The notes beneath the pieces were generated by a model that made no database searches, was not told the origin of the DNA, and saw only the letters and a program-made list of their open reading frames with translations. Positions 42,506 through 51,310 of a DNA stretch of 64,000 bases are shown here, one piece after another. Positions within the stretch are counted from its first letter, which is position 1, and each line of letters starts with the position of its first letter. The translations under genes and the position numbers were made by a program. The stretch lies in the NCBI GenBank assembly GCA_020438845.1, contig JAGQTV010000072.1, forward strand, positions 62,001 to 126,000, in the 5' to 3' direction. Source of the stretch: Mycobacterium sp. (GTDB lineage Bacteria > Actinomycetota > Actinomycetes > Mycobacteriales > Mycobacteriaceae).

Positions 42506-43623
42506 CCACTACCGCTCACACCGGGCGACTGCACTGGACCGTGCTGGCGCCACTGGCGGCACTGGTGGTGCTCATCGCCACCTGGACCTATCACGACAAT
42601 TCTCTGATCCTCGCATTGATCGCGGTTTGCCTTGTCGGAGCAGTGCTTTCGGCCGTGCACCACGCCGAAGTCATCGCCCACCGACTCGGCGAACCGATCG
42701 GTTCACTGGTGCTGGCGGTGGCGGTCACGATCATCGAGGTCGGCCTGATCGTCATGCTGATGACGAGCGGAGGCCCCGGGATAGCGACCTATGCCCGCGA
42801 CACGGTGTTCGCGGCGGTGATGATCACCCTGAACGGCATCGTCGGGGTCTCACTGCTCACCGGGGCACTGCACCACCGGCTGGTGTCGTTCAACGCCTCC
42901 GGTTCGGGTTCCGCCCTCGCAACGGTGGTAACCCTGGCCGGGGTGTGCCTGGTGCTGCCCGGATTCACCGTCACCGAACCCGGCCTGGAGTACACCACGT
43001 CGCAACTGGCATTCGCAGCGGTGGTGTCGCTGGGCCTGTACGGCGCGTTCGTCGTCACCCAGACCGTTCGGCACCGCGACTTCTTCTTGCCGGTCGCGGT
43101 GGACGAGCACGGCCGGGTGACCGGTCCGCGGATCGAGGACCCCGATGTTCACGCCGATCCGCCCACCAAGCCTCAGGCCTGGAAAAGCCTCGGCCTTCTG
43201 CTGGCCGCCCTGGTCTCCGTCGTCGGTCTGGCAAAGCTGTTCTCGCCCACCATCACCCACGCCGTCACCCGACTCGGCCTGCCCTATGCAGTCGTCGGCG
43301 TCGTCATCGCCCTGGTGGTACTGGCCCCTGAGACCATCGCCGCGGTCAACAACGCCCGACGTGACCGGGTGCAGATCAGTCTCAACCTCGCCTACGGGTC
43401 GGCCATGGCATCGATCGGCCTGACCATCCCCGCCATCGCGTTGGCGATGATCTGGCTGCCCGGCCACCTCACACTCGGCCTGGAACCGATGCAGATCGTC
43501 TTGCTGACACTCACCGTGATCGTCTCGGTATTGACCCTCGCCCAGGGCCGGGCCGTGGTTCTCGAAGGATTGGTGCACCTGTCGTTGTTGGCAACGTTTT
43601 TGTTCTTGTCCGCCCAGCCGTAA
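42502..43623 (+). CDS. chaA: CaCA-family cation/proton antiporter (ChaA-like)
   Basis: 373 residues, about 11 TM helices in two similar halves. GEPIGSLVLAVAVTIIEVGLIVMLM in the first half and PYAVVGVVIALVVLAPETIAAVNNARRDRVQISLNLAYGSAMASIGLTIPAIA in the second are the alpha repeats of Ca2+/H+ exchangers, with the ion-binding Glu in each (TIIEVG, LAPETI). It exchanges Ca2+, Na+ or K+ for protons at the cytoplasmic membrane. GTG 42502 overlaps a mini-ORF stop. dppA starts 23 bp later, so read-through is possible. Confidence 0.88.
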   Translation: MTTTAHTGRLHWTVLAPLAALVVLIATWTYHDNSLILALIAVCLVGAVLSAVHHAEVIAHRLGEPIGSLVLAVAVTIIEVGLIVMLMTSGGPGIATYARDTVFAAVMITLNGIVGVSLLTGALHHRLVSFNASGSGSALATVVTLAGVCLVLPGFTVTEPGLEYTTSQLAFAAVVSLGLYGAFVVTQTVRHRDFFLPVAVDEHGRVTGPRIEDPDVHADPPTKPQAWKSLGLLLAALVSVVGLAKLFSPTITHAVTRLGLPYAVVGVVIALVVLAPETIAAVNNARRDRVQISLNLAYGSAMASIGLTIPAIALAMIWLPGHLTLGLEPMQIVLLTLTVIVSVLTLAQGRAVVLEGLVHLSLLATFLFLSAQP

Positions 43624-43646
43624 AAGGTTGTGACATCGTTATCCCG

Positions 43647-45266
43647 ATGAACACCAGCCCGGTAAAGGCCCTGCTGGGTGTTGTCATGCTGACTCTCGCC
43701 AGCGTGGTCGGGTGCGCCTCGGCGCCGCCGACCCCGCCTGGGATGTTCAGCATGTTCCTCGGCGAACCCCAGCGTCCCTTGGTCCCGGGTAACACCACCG
43801 AGACCGAGGGCTCGAAGATCATCAACGCGGTCTGGACTCCCCTGGTTACCTTCGACGTGAAAAGCCGGGCCGTCACCTACGACGGCGCAGCGGAATCGGT
43901 CACCTCGTCCGACAACGTGCACTGGACCATCAAGCTCAAACCGGGTTGGACGTTTCACGACGGCACCCCGGTGACCGCGGGCTCCTACGTCAAGGCATGG
44001 AACTACACCGCCTTGAGCACCAACGCCCAGGGCGCGTCGTACTTCTTCTCCAACATCGCGGGCTACGACGCCCTGCAAGCCGATGAGGGTGGCAAACCGG
44101 CAGCCACCACGATGAGCGGCCTGCGAGCGTCCGACCCCGTCACCATCGAGGTCACCCTGTCCCAGCCATTCGCCATCTTCCCGGTGACGCTGGGCTACAG
44201 CGCATTCGACCCGTTGCCCGAGGTCTTCTACAACGATCCCGGGGCCTTCGGAAGGAAGCCGATCGGCAACGGCCCGTTCCAGGCCGACACCGACTGGGTG
44301 CCCGGCCACGGCATGACGCTGACCCGCTATGACAATTACGCGGGCAAGAACAAGGCCAAGTCTCGCGGCGTGGTCATGCGGATGTACACCGAACTGTCCA
44401 CCGGCTACACCGATGTCCTGGCCGGCAACCTCGACATCCTCCAGAACCTGCCCCCCGACGCCTACGCCAGCGCAAAGGACGTCTTCAAGGGCCGCTATCT
44501 GGAGCAGGCCGCACCGGATATCACCAGTCTCGGCTTCCCCCTCTACGATCCGCGCTACGCCGACGTGCGCGTGCGACGGGCGCTGTCCATGGCGATCGAC
44601 CGCAAGGCGATCGTCGATGCGATATTCCTGGGAACCCGGGTGGCGGCCGACTCGTTCGCTCCGCCCACCGTGGTCGGCTACCGCGCCAACGCATGCGGCA
44701 AGTGGTGCGAGTACCACCCCGACGAGGCCAAGAAGCTGCTCGCCGAAGCCAACTTCGACTCATCCCAGCCCGTCGAGATCTGGTTCAACGCGGGCGCCGG
44801 CCATGACGGCTGGATGACCGCGGTGGCCAATATGTTTCGCAAGATCGGACTGAGCTACAAGCTGCGCGGCAACCTGCAGTTCAACGAGTTCCTCTCCAAA
44901 CGCGACGCCAAGGAGATGACCGGACCGTTCCGGTTGGCCTGGGTCATGGACTACCCGTCGATCGAGAACTTCCTTGCCCCCCAGTACGCCACGGCGGCGT
45001 TGGCGCCAGCGGGTTCGAACACCACGTTCTACAGCAACCCCAAGTTCGACGCGGCGTTGGCGGCCGGCAACCGGGCCCATGACATCGACGATGCCAACAA
45101 GGCCTACCAGCAGGCCGAGGACATCCTCGTCAACGACCTGCCGGGCACGCCGGTGTTCTACGGCATGGACCAGACGGTCTGGAGCAAGCGGGTGTCTGAC
45201 GTGCATTACGACATCCGCAACGACGTCGTGCTCGAAGACGTGATCGTCGACGGGAAGGCGGTGTGA
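43647..45266 (+). CDS. dppA: Peptide ABC transporter substrate-binding lipoprotein
   Basis: 539 residues, near the 541 of M. tuberculosis DppA. Signal peptide with lipobox VVGC (Cys23). Family-5 binding protein: WTIKLKPGWTFHDGTPVTAGSYVKAWNYT, GNGPFQADTDW and the RRALSMAIDRKAIVDAIFLGTRVAADSFAPP block. In M. tuberculosis the orthologous system imports peptides and has been linked to haem uptake. It starts a four-gene operon dppABCD, each gene close to the next (15, 54 and 4 bp). The binding pocket composition does not by itself identify the ligand. Confidence 0.85.
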   Translation: MNTSPVKALLGVVMLTLASVVGCASAPPTPPGMFSMFLGEPQRPLVPGNTTETEGSKIINAVWTPLVTFDVKSRAVTYDGAAESVTSSDNVHWTIKLKPGWTFHDGTPVTAGSYVKAWNYTALSTNAQGASYFFSNIAGYDALQADEGGKPAATTMSGLRASDPVTIEVTLSQPFAIFPVTLGYSAFDPLPEVFYNDPGAFGRKPIGNGPFQADTDWVPGHGMTLTRYDNYAGKNKAKSRGVVMRMYTELSTGYTDVLAGNLDILQNLPPDAYASAKDVFKGRYLEQAAPDITSLGFPLYDPRYADVRVRRALSMAIDRKAIVDAIFLGTRVAADSFAPPTVVGYRANACGKWCEYHPDEAKKLLAEANFDSSQPVEIWFNAGAGHDGWMTAVANMFRKIGLSYKLRGNLQFNEFLSKRDAKEMTGPFRLAWVMDYPSIENFLAPQYATAALAPAGSNTTFYSNPKFDAALAAGNRAHDIDDANKAYQQAEDILVNDLPGTPVFYGMDQTVWSKRVSDVHYDIRNDVVLEDVIVDGKAV

Positions 45267-45281
45267 TCCGGTGAAGAACTC

Positions 45282-46205
45282 ATGACCCGCTACATCGTCC
45301 GCCGCCTGCTGCTGACCATCCCGGTTCTCATCGGCGCCTCGCTGTTGATCTATGCGATGGTCTACCTGTTGCCCGGCGATCCAGTGCGGGCATTGGCCGG
45401 CGACCGTCCGCTCAGCCCGGCGGTGCAGGCGCAGATCCGCGCCGACTACAACCTCGACGACCCGTTCGCGGTCCAGTACGGCAAGTACATCTGGGGCCTG
45501 TTGCATGGTGACTTCGGCGAGGATTTCTCCGGCCGGCCGGTGCTGGAGATCATCAGCCAACGCCTCCCAGTGACCGTCAAGCTGACCATCGTCGCCGTGA
45601 TCTTCGAATCCCTGTTCGGCATCACCGCCGGCATCCTGGCCTCGCTGCGCCGAAACTCGTTCTTCGACAACCTGGTTCTGGTCTCCACCACCCTGCTGGT
45701 GTCGATCCCCGTCTTCGTGCTGGGCTTCCTGGCCCAATACCTGTTCGGGTTCAAACTCGGCTGGTTCCCCATCGCCGGCGTCGCCGACGGCTGGGTCAGC
45801 TACCTGTTGCCCGGGTTGGTCCTAGCCTCGCTGTCCATGGCCTACGTGGCACGCCTGACCAGATCGGCCATGCTGGAATCGTTTTCGGCGGACTTCATCC
45901 GTACCGCGCGGGCCAAGGGTGTCGGCCGTACGCGGATCATCCTGCGTCATGCCTTCCGCAACAGCCTGATTCCCGTCGTCACATTCATCGGCGCCGACAT
46001 CGGCTCACTGCTCGGCGGGGCCATCGTCACCGAGTCGGTGTTCAACCTGCCCGGCCTGGGCCGGGCCATCTTCGATGCGGTGCGCTCCCAGCAGGGCCCC
46101 GTAGTCGTCGGGATCGTCACGCTGATGGTGTTCTTCTACATCTTCTTCAACCTGGTCGTGGACGTTCTCTACGCAGTGATCGATCCCAGGATTCGCTATG
46201 ACTAA
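45282..46205 (+). CDS. dppB: Peptide ABC transporter permease B
   Basis: 307 residues with six TM helices. MTRYIVRRLLLTIPVLIGASLLIYAM is the DppB/OppB start. YVARLTRSAMLESFSADFIRTARAKGVGRTRIILRHAFRNSLIPVVTFIG contains the EAA loop (RTARAKGVGRTR) that docks onto the ATPase. It forms the channel with DppC. The last codons (VIDPRIRYD) are echoed 64 bp downstream in the leader of dppC, see the repeat entry. Confidence 0.9.
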   Translation: MTRYIVRRLLLTIPVLIGASLLIYAMVYLLPGDPVRALAGDRPLSPAVQAQIRADYNLDDPFAVQYGKYIWGLLHGDFGEDFSGRPVLEIISQRLPVTVKLTIVAVIFESLFGITAGILASLRRNSFFDNLVLVSTTLLVSIPVFVLGFLAQYLFGFKLGWFPIAGVADGWVSYLLPGLVLASLSMAYVARLTRSAMLESFSADFIRTARAKGVGRTRIILRHAFRNSLIPVVTFIGADIGSLLGGAIVTESVFNLPGLGRAIFDAVRSQQGPVVVGIVTLMVFFYIFFNLVVDVLYAVIDPRIRYD

Positions 46206-46267
46206 GCCCAGACGCGACGTGGCCGTGCCAACTACAGCCGTGATCGATCCGAGGATCCTATGACTGA
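46176..46267. repeat. Duplicated dppB end before dppC
   Basis: GTGATCGATCCCAGGATTCG... at 46176-46205, the dppB end, recurs with changes at 46240-46267 as GTGATCGATCCGAGGATCC... The two copies are 64 bp apart. Both end at a TATGACT element that serves as dppB stop in the first copy and dppC start in the second. Confidence 0.8.
46198..46263 (+). CDS. 21-residue leader ORF linking dppB and dppC
   Basis: ATG 46198 overlaps the end of dppB and reads MTKPRRDVAVPTTAVIDPRIL to TGA 46261-46263, which overlaps the dppC ATG (ATGA). It spans the entire space between the two genes, so translation could pass from dppB to dppC without a separate ribosome site. No ribosome site precedes it other than coding sequence. 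Its C-terminus VIDPRI repeats the dppB end. Confidence 0.4.
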   Translation: MTKPRRDVAVPTTAVIDPRIL

Positions 46268-47147
46268 ACCCGCCAACATCGAGGCTGCTGAACTAGTCGG
46301 GCAGGCCAGCGTCTGGGGCGACGCCTGGAAGTATCTGCGCACCAACCCGCTGTTCCTGGCCGGGTTGGTCATCATGGTGATCATGGTCGCGATGGCGCTG
46401 TTCCCGTCGGTGTTCGCACTCGGCGCCGACCCGACCGACTGCGACCTGTCCATGTCGCGCCAGGCACCGAGCGCCGCCCACTGGTTCGGCATGGACCTCC
46501 AGGGCTGCGACTACTACTCCAACGTCATCTACGGCGCGCGAACCTCCGTGGCGATCGGGGTGCTGGCCGTCATCGGCGTCCTCATCATCGGCGTGCTGAT
46601 CGGAGCGCTGGCCGGATACTTCGGCGGCTGGGCGGATTCCCTGCTGGCCCGGATCACCGACGTCTTCTTCGGCATTCCGTTGTTCCTGGGTGCCTTGATC
46701 CTCTTGACGGTGACGGCGCAGCGGTCGGTGTGGACGGTCTCGCTGGCCCTGGTTGTCTTCGGCTGGATGACGGCCATGCGCCTGGTCCGCTCGTCGGTGG
46801 TGTCCATCCGCGGGTCGGACTACGTGTTGGCCGCCCAGGCACTCGGGGCTTCGTCGGGCCGGATCCTGGTGCGCCACATCCTGCCCAACGCGCTGGCGCC
46901 CGTTCTCATCTACGCCACGATCGCGGTCGGCACCTTCATCTCGGCGGAGGCGGCACTGACCTATCTCGGTATCGGCCTTCAGGCGCCGGAGATCTCCTGG
47001 GGTCTGCAGATCAATGTGGCGCAGTCGCTGATCGGCAGTTCGCCGCATCTGTTGTTCTTCCCGGCCCTGTTTCTGTCGCTGACGGTGCTGGGCTTCATCC
47101 TTCTCGGCGACGCACTACGCGACGCCCTGGACCCGAAGCGGCGCTGA
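46260..47147 (+). CDS. dppC: Peptide ABC transporter permease C
   Basis: 295 residues, a little longer than the 266 I recall for M. tuberculosis DppC. The extra is an N-terminal cytosolic segment (EPANIEAAELVGQASVWGDAWKYLRTNP), which DppC/OppC proteins normally have in some length. Six TM helices follow. The EAA loop is YVLAAQALGASSGRILVRHILPNALAPVLIY. It pairs with DppB in the membrane. ATG 46260 overlaps a mini-ORF; no separate ribosome site is evident. Confidence 0.9.
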   Translation: MTEPANIEAAELVGQASVWGDAWKYLRTNPLFLAGLVIMVIMVAMALFPSVFALGADPTDCDLSMSRQAPSAAHWFGMDLQGCDYYSNVIYGARTSVAIGVLAVIGVLIIGVLIGALAGYFGGWADSLLARITDVFFGIPLFLGALILLTVTAQRSVWTVSLALVVFGWMTAMRLVRSSVVSIRGSDYVLAAQALGASSGRILVRHILPNALAPVLIYATIAVGTFISAEAALTYLGIGLQAPEISWGLQINVAQSLIGSSPHLLFFPALFLSLTVLGFILLGDALRDALDPKRR

Positions 47148-47151
47148 CATC

Positions 47152-48825
47152 ATGACGGAAGCGAAATACCCACTGCTGCAGATACGCGATCTCACCATCG
47201 ACTTCGCCGTCAACAAAGCCTGGATTCCGGCCGTGCGCGGAATCGACCTCGACCTCGCCCAGGGCGAGGTGCTGGCCTTGGTTGGTGAATCTGGTTCGGG
47301 TAAGTCGACTTTGGCCATGTCCGTGCCCGGGCTACTGGCAGACAACGCCCGACTGAAGGGCAGCATCCGGCTGGCCGGACAGGAGTTGGCGGGTGCCGAC
47401 GAAGGGACGCTGAACGCCGTGCGCGGGGGCAAGGTCGGCGTGGTGTTCCAGGAACCGATGACGGCGTTCAACCCCGTTTACACCATCGGCTGGCAGATCA
47501 TCGAGGCGATCCGGATGCACCGTGACGTCTCAGAGGCACAGGCCCGCTCCCGGGCAATCGAACTGCTGGAGTTGGTCGACATGCCCGATCCGGCGGCGCG
47601 GATGGACTATTACCCCCATCAGCTCTCCGGCGGGCAGCGTCAACGCGCAATGATCGCCCAGGCACTGGCGTGCGACCCGGTGCTGCTGATCGCCGACGAA
47701 CCGACCACCGCTCTGGACGTGACCGTACAAGCCGAGATCCTGGACCTGCTCCGCGACCTGCGCGCCCGCGTCGACGCAGCAATCCTGCTGATCACCCACG
47801 CCATGGGTGTGGTTGCCGACCTGGCCGACCGGATCATGGTGATGAAGGACGGCGCCGTCGTCGAGTCAGCTTCGGCGACAACGCTGTTCAACGACCCGCA
47901 GCACCCCTACACCCGTGCGCTGCTGGCCGCAGTCCCGCATCTGGGCGCCGGCCGGCTGCGGGTCTCCGACGTCGAGCCGGCACCGGAACCGGCCGCCCCC
48001 GTCGCGGCGCTGTCGTTCCGCAACGCCACCATCGAGTTCAAGTCCGGGCCCAAGAAGACCTTCCGGGCGGTCGACTCGGTGGATCTTGAGGTCGCCGCCG
48101 GGGAGGTCGTCGGCCTGGTCGGCGAATCCGGTTCGGGCAAGTCGACGCTGGGCAAGGCTGCGGTGGGACTGGTTCGCCTGACCTCCGGGACGGTGACGCT
48201 GGCCGGCACCGACATCACCACACTGTCCCAGCGGGGCCTGCGGGAGCCCCGCAAGAAGGTCGGCGTCATATTCCAGGACCCGGGCTCGTCGCTGAACCCC
48301 CGCTGGCCCATCGGGCAGGCGATCGCCGAGCCGCTGGCCTTGCACACCGGCCTGTCGGCCAGCCAGCGGGCGAGCCGCGTCGACGAGCTTCTCGAGCAGG
48401 TCCAACTCGACCGCTCACTGCGCAACCGCTACCCGCACCAGCTTTCCGGTGGTCAGCGCCAGCGGATCGGTATCGCCCGGGCGCTGGCGCTGAACCCGGC
48501 GCTGGTCATCGCCGACGAGCCGACATCAGCCCTGGATGTCTCGGTGCAGGCCCGGGTGCTGCGCCTACTGCGGGAAATTCAGGCCGAACACGGCTTCGCC
48601 TGCCTGTTCATCAGCCATGACCTCGCCGTCGTCGAGGAACTCTCCGACCGCATCGCGGTGATGCAATCTGGCGGGCTCGTCGAGTCCGGCCCCGCCGAGG
48701 CCGTCCTGCACAATCCCACCGAGCCGTACACCGCCCGCTTGATCGCCGCCGTGCCGGTGCCAGACCCCGCCGAGCAGGCTCGCCGCCGGGAAGAGCGCCT
48801 CGCCGCAGCACGCGCAACGGGCTGA
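47152..48825 (+). CDS. dppD: Peptide ABC transporter dual ATPase
   Basis: 557 residues, two nucleotide-binding domains in one chain, as in M. tuberculosis DppD (about 548). Walker A GESGSGKST occurs at 45-53 and 324-332. LSGGQRQR signatures and LLIADEPT / LVIADEPT Walker B motifs are complete in both halves, and so are the H-loops (ITHAMGV, ISHDLAV). Each half ends in an oligopeptide-type C-terminal extension (PYTRALLAAVPHLG, PYTARLIAAVPVPDPAEQ). It powers the DppBC permease. Its stop abuts the stop of the convergent decarboxylase gene with no spacer. Confidence 0.93.
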   Translation: MTEAKYPLLQIRDLTIDFAVNKAWIPAVRGIDLDLAQGEVLALVGESGSGKSTLAMSVPGLLADNARLKGSIRLAGQELAGADEGTLNAVRGGKVGVVFQEPMTAFNPVYTIGWQIIEAIRMHRDVSEAQARSRAIELLELVDMPDPAARMDYYPHQLSGGQRQRAMIAQALACDPVLLIADEPTTALDVTVQAEILDLLRDLRARVDAAILLITHAMGVVADLADRIMVMKDGAVVESASATTLFNDPQHPYTRALLAAVPHLGAGRLRVSDVEPAPEPAAPVAALSFRNATIEFKSGPKKTFRAVDSVDLEVAAGEVVGLVGESGSGKSTLGKAAVGLVRLTSGTVTLAGTDITTLSQRGLREPRKKVGVIFQDPGSSLNPRWPIGQAIAEPLALHTGLSASQRASRVDELLEQVQLDRSLRNRYPHQLSGGQRQRIGIARALALNPALVIADEPTSALDVSVQARVLRLLREIQAEHGFACLFISHDLAVVEELSDRIAVMQSGGLVESGPAEAVLHNPTEPYTARLIAAVPVPDPAEQARRREERLAAARATG

Positions 48826-50265
48826 TTACTGGTCGACGACCAGGATGGTCTCCAGGGTCGGGTCGCTGCAGTAGGCAATGCGGCAGAACCTGCTTGCCGC
48901 TCTGATCGCGTCGAGCGACTCCCGGGTCACCCGTTCGCCCGGCGCCAGCAGCGGCACTCCGGGAGGGTAGGGACAGAACTGTTCGGCGCTCACCTCGCCG
49001 ATCGCATCAGCCGCCGCTACCCGGCGGCGACCACGCAGAAACGCCTCGCGCGGGGTCAGCACCACGTCCGGCTCGATCCGCCACACCGACAGCCGCGAGG
49101 GCGGCCGCCGCTCGCCGCGGTGGGCTTCGATCAGTGCGGCCAGGAGGTCGGCGAACTCCATGATCCATTCCGGCTCGTCCGCCACACTGACCGTGAAGAC
49201 GAGGGTGTCGTGATCGGCGGACTCGGCACCATGACCCAGGTGCCAGAGTTCCTGCCCGAGGACGGCACCGTCCGCCCCCGTCCCGGGCAGGATGAGCGTC
49301 AGCTTCGTCGGATCGACGGGGCACCCGGCGGTCGCGTCGTCCAGAACCACCAGCCCGGGAACCCGCGCCAGCCTTCGTCGGGCGTCCGCGACAGCCTCGA
49401 TGATCAGGTTCAGCCGGTTGAGTCCGTCCCGCTCCATCGCTGCCCGCGTGCCGTCGATGGTCGCCAGCAACGTCCCGGAGGGTGACGTGGTGCTCGTGAG
49501 ATCGACCCAGCGATCCAGCGTTTCCCGGGGCAAGATCGTCTCGCGCATACTCACCACGGCTGTCTGCGAGTAGCCGAGCAGGCTTTTGTGCACGCTGGTG
49601 ACGGCGAAGTCGGCTCCCTGGCGAATCGCACCACGACCGGGCAGGAAGTCCAAGTGCGCGCCCCATGCCTGGTCGATGCAGAGCGGTTCGCGCCGGGCAT
49701 GGGCGGATACCGCAAGTGCGGCGACGTCCGACAGCGTTCCGATGTAGGAGGGCGAGGTGGCGAAAAAGCCGTTGACCGGCTCGGTGATCGCATCGAGACT
49801 GGCCGCCTCCATGCCGATCGGCAGATGAAACTCCGGGTGCAGCCGAGGGTAGATCCACACCGGCCGGGCGCCGATCAGTACCAGCCCGGCTTGGGTGCTG
49901 CGGTGTGAGGTCCGATCGATTGCGATGGGGACGTCCTGGTCCCCGATGGTTCCGAGGGCGGCAATGTTGCCCTGGGACGATCCGCCGAGCAAGAACCGGC
50001 TGAAGTCCGCGCCGACCGCGCGAGCCCAGAGTTCCTCCGCTTTAGTGAGATAGCCGTGGCTGTAGGCGTTGTCGTCAACCCCGCCTTGCAGCGGGACGTC
50101 GTCACGGACCGTGTCGCCTATCAGGTCGTAGGCCCAACCGGCGGTTCCCGACGTGAACCGCATCTTATGGCCGGGCACCTGCATGGGCCGACGCGCTGCC
50201 GCCCGGGCCTGACGCCACGCATCGACCAGAGGTGTTGAAGGGGAAGAGATCCTATCCGGCTCCAT
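48826..50265 (-). CDS. Orn/Lys/Arg decarboxylase family PLP enzyme
   Basis: ATG 50265 has GGAGTG eight bases upstream, giving 479 residues; a frame running to 51324 is open chance sequence. FLLGGSSQGNIAAL, LCIDQAWGAHLDFLPG and VTSVHKSLLGYSQ with K227 (the PLP Schiff-base lysine) define the bacterial fold-I amino-acid decarboxylase family. The C-terminal domain ends CPYPPGVPLLAPGERVT, where arginine/lysine/ornithine enzymes contact the substrate side chain. No N-terminal wing domain is seen, so it is a short form. Which basic amino acid is used cannot be told; product would be a polyamine precursor and CO2. Confidence 0.9.
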   Translation of the reverse strand: MEPDRISSPSTPLVDAWRQARAAARRPMQVPGHKMRFTSGTAGWAYDLIGDTVRDDVPLQGGVDDNAYSHGYLTKAEELWARAVGADFSRFLLGGSSQGNIAALGTIGDQDVPIAIDRTSHRSTQAGLVLIGARPVWIYPRLHPEFHLPIGMEAASLDAITEPVNGFFATSPSYIGTLSDVAALAVSAHARREPLCIDQAWGAHLDFLPGRGAIRQGADFAVTSVHKSLLGYSQTAVVSMRETILPRETLDRWVDLTSTTSPSGTLLATIDGTRAAMERDGLNRLNLIIEAVADARRRLARVPGLVVLDDATAGCPVDPTKLTLILPGTGADGAVLGQELWHLGHGAESADHDTLVFTVSVADEPEWIMEFADLLAALIEAHRGERRPPSRLSVWRIEPDVVLTPREAFLRGRRRVAAADAIGEVSAEQFCPYPPGVPLLAPGERVTRESLDAIRAASRFCRIAYCSDPTLETILVVDQ

Positions 50266-50463
50266 CGTGCCACTCCTGATCACAGCGAGAAGCGCGCTGG
50301 CTGCTCGGCGGCATGCCGAACCCCACTGCTGCACTCGCAGCGCAATACTAAACGCGGAAATGCCTGTCCGGCAGGGCATTCTTGGACTTGCGCCGCAGCG
50401 ATGCCCCAGCCCTGGGCCGGCAGATGCATCCGGCGGGGGCATCCGCATTGGCATACTGTCGTC

Positions 50464-51306
50464 GTGACCGACAGTGAGCTTGATCCCAAGGGTGACCCGG
50501 CGGTGCCCGAACCACCATCCGCTGACGAAATCGCTCGGGCGCTGCGACTGGCCGAACCGTTGCGCAAACTGATCAACCCCAAGGTCTACGGCATCGAGAA
50601 CGTCCCGAATCGGCGCGCTCTGCTGGTTGGCAACCATACGGTGATGGGGATGCTCGACTCCCCGCTGATGTGCGCCGAACTGTGGGAGCGCGGCATCATC
50701 GTCCGCTCCCTTGGGGACCACGCCCATTTCAAGATCCCGGTCTGGCGGGATGTCCTGACGGCCTTCGGCGTTGTCGACGGCACCCGGGCGATCACCTCGG
50801 AGTTGATGCGCCGCGACGAGGTGATCCTGGTCTACCCCGGCGGCGGACGCGAGGTCGCCAAGCGCAAAGGCGAGAAATATCAACTCATTTGGAAGAACCG
50901 GATGGGATTCGCACGCCTGGCCGTCCAGCATGGCTACACCATCGTGCCGTTCGCCGCGGTGGGTGCCGAGGAAGCCGTCGACATCGTGATGGATGGTGAC
51001 AACCCCTTGCTCGCCCCCACCCGAATGTTGGTCGAGAAGGTGTTGGGCAGCACCGAGGCGATGCCGATCACCCGCGGCATCGGACTCACGCCCTTTCCGC
51101 GCCCGGAACGCCAGTACTACTGGTTCGGCGATCCGATTTCGACCGAGAATGTGCAAGGCCGGCAGGACGATGACGCCGTCGTGAGGCACGTACGCGAGGA
51201 CACCAAGAAAGCTATCGAAGACGGGATGGACTTTCTGCTTGCCGAACGAGAGAAGGACCCCAACCGATCTGTCGTCAAGCGCCTTCTCGGCCCGGAACGT
51301 CGGTAG
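50464..51306 (+). CDS. Lysophospholipid acyltransferase family protein
   Basis: GTG 50464 gives 280 residues; it diverges from the decarboxylase across 198 bp. KVYGIENVPNRRALLVGNHTVMGMLDSPLMCAELW holds the acyltransferase NH...D motif, but with six residues between His and Asp (HTVMGMLD) instead of the usual four. VILVYPGGGREVAKRKGEKYQLIWKNRMGFARLAVQHGYTIVPFAAVGAEE contains the PGG/EG-type block II-III of these enzymes. Similar proteins are annotated as DAGAT-like acyltransferases. It would acylate a lysophospholipid or diacylglycerol at the membrane surface. No TM is obvious. Its stop is 4 bp from the convergent ThrE-like gene. Confidence 0.8.
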   Translation: MTDSELDPKGDPAVPEPPSADEIARALRLAEPLRKLINPKVYGIENVPNRRALLVGNHTVMGMLDSPLMCAELWERGIIVRSLGDHAHFKIPVWRDVLTAFGVVDGTRAITSELMRRDEVILVYPGGGREVAKRKGEKYQLIWKNRMGFARLAVQHGYTIVPFAAVGAEEAVDIVMDGDNPLLAPTRMLVEKVLGSTEAMPITRGIGLTPFPRPERQYYWFGDPISTENVQGRQDDDAVVRHVREDTKKAIEDGMDFLLAEREKDPNRSVVKRLLGPERR

Positions 51307-51310
51307 CAGA

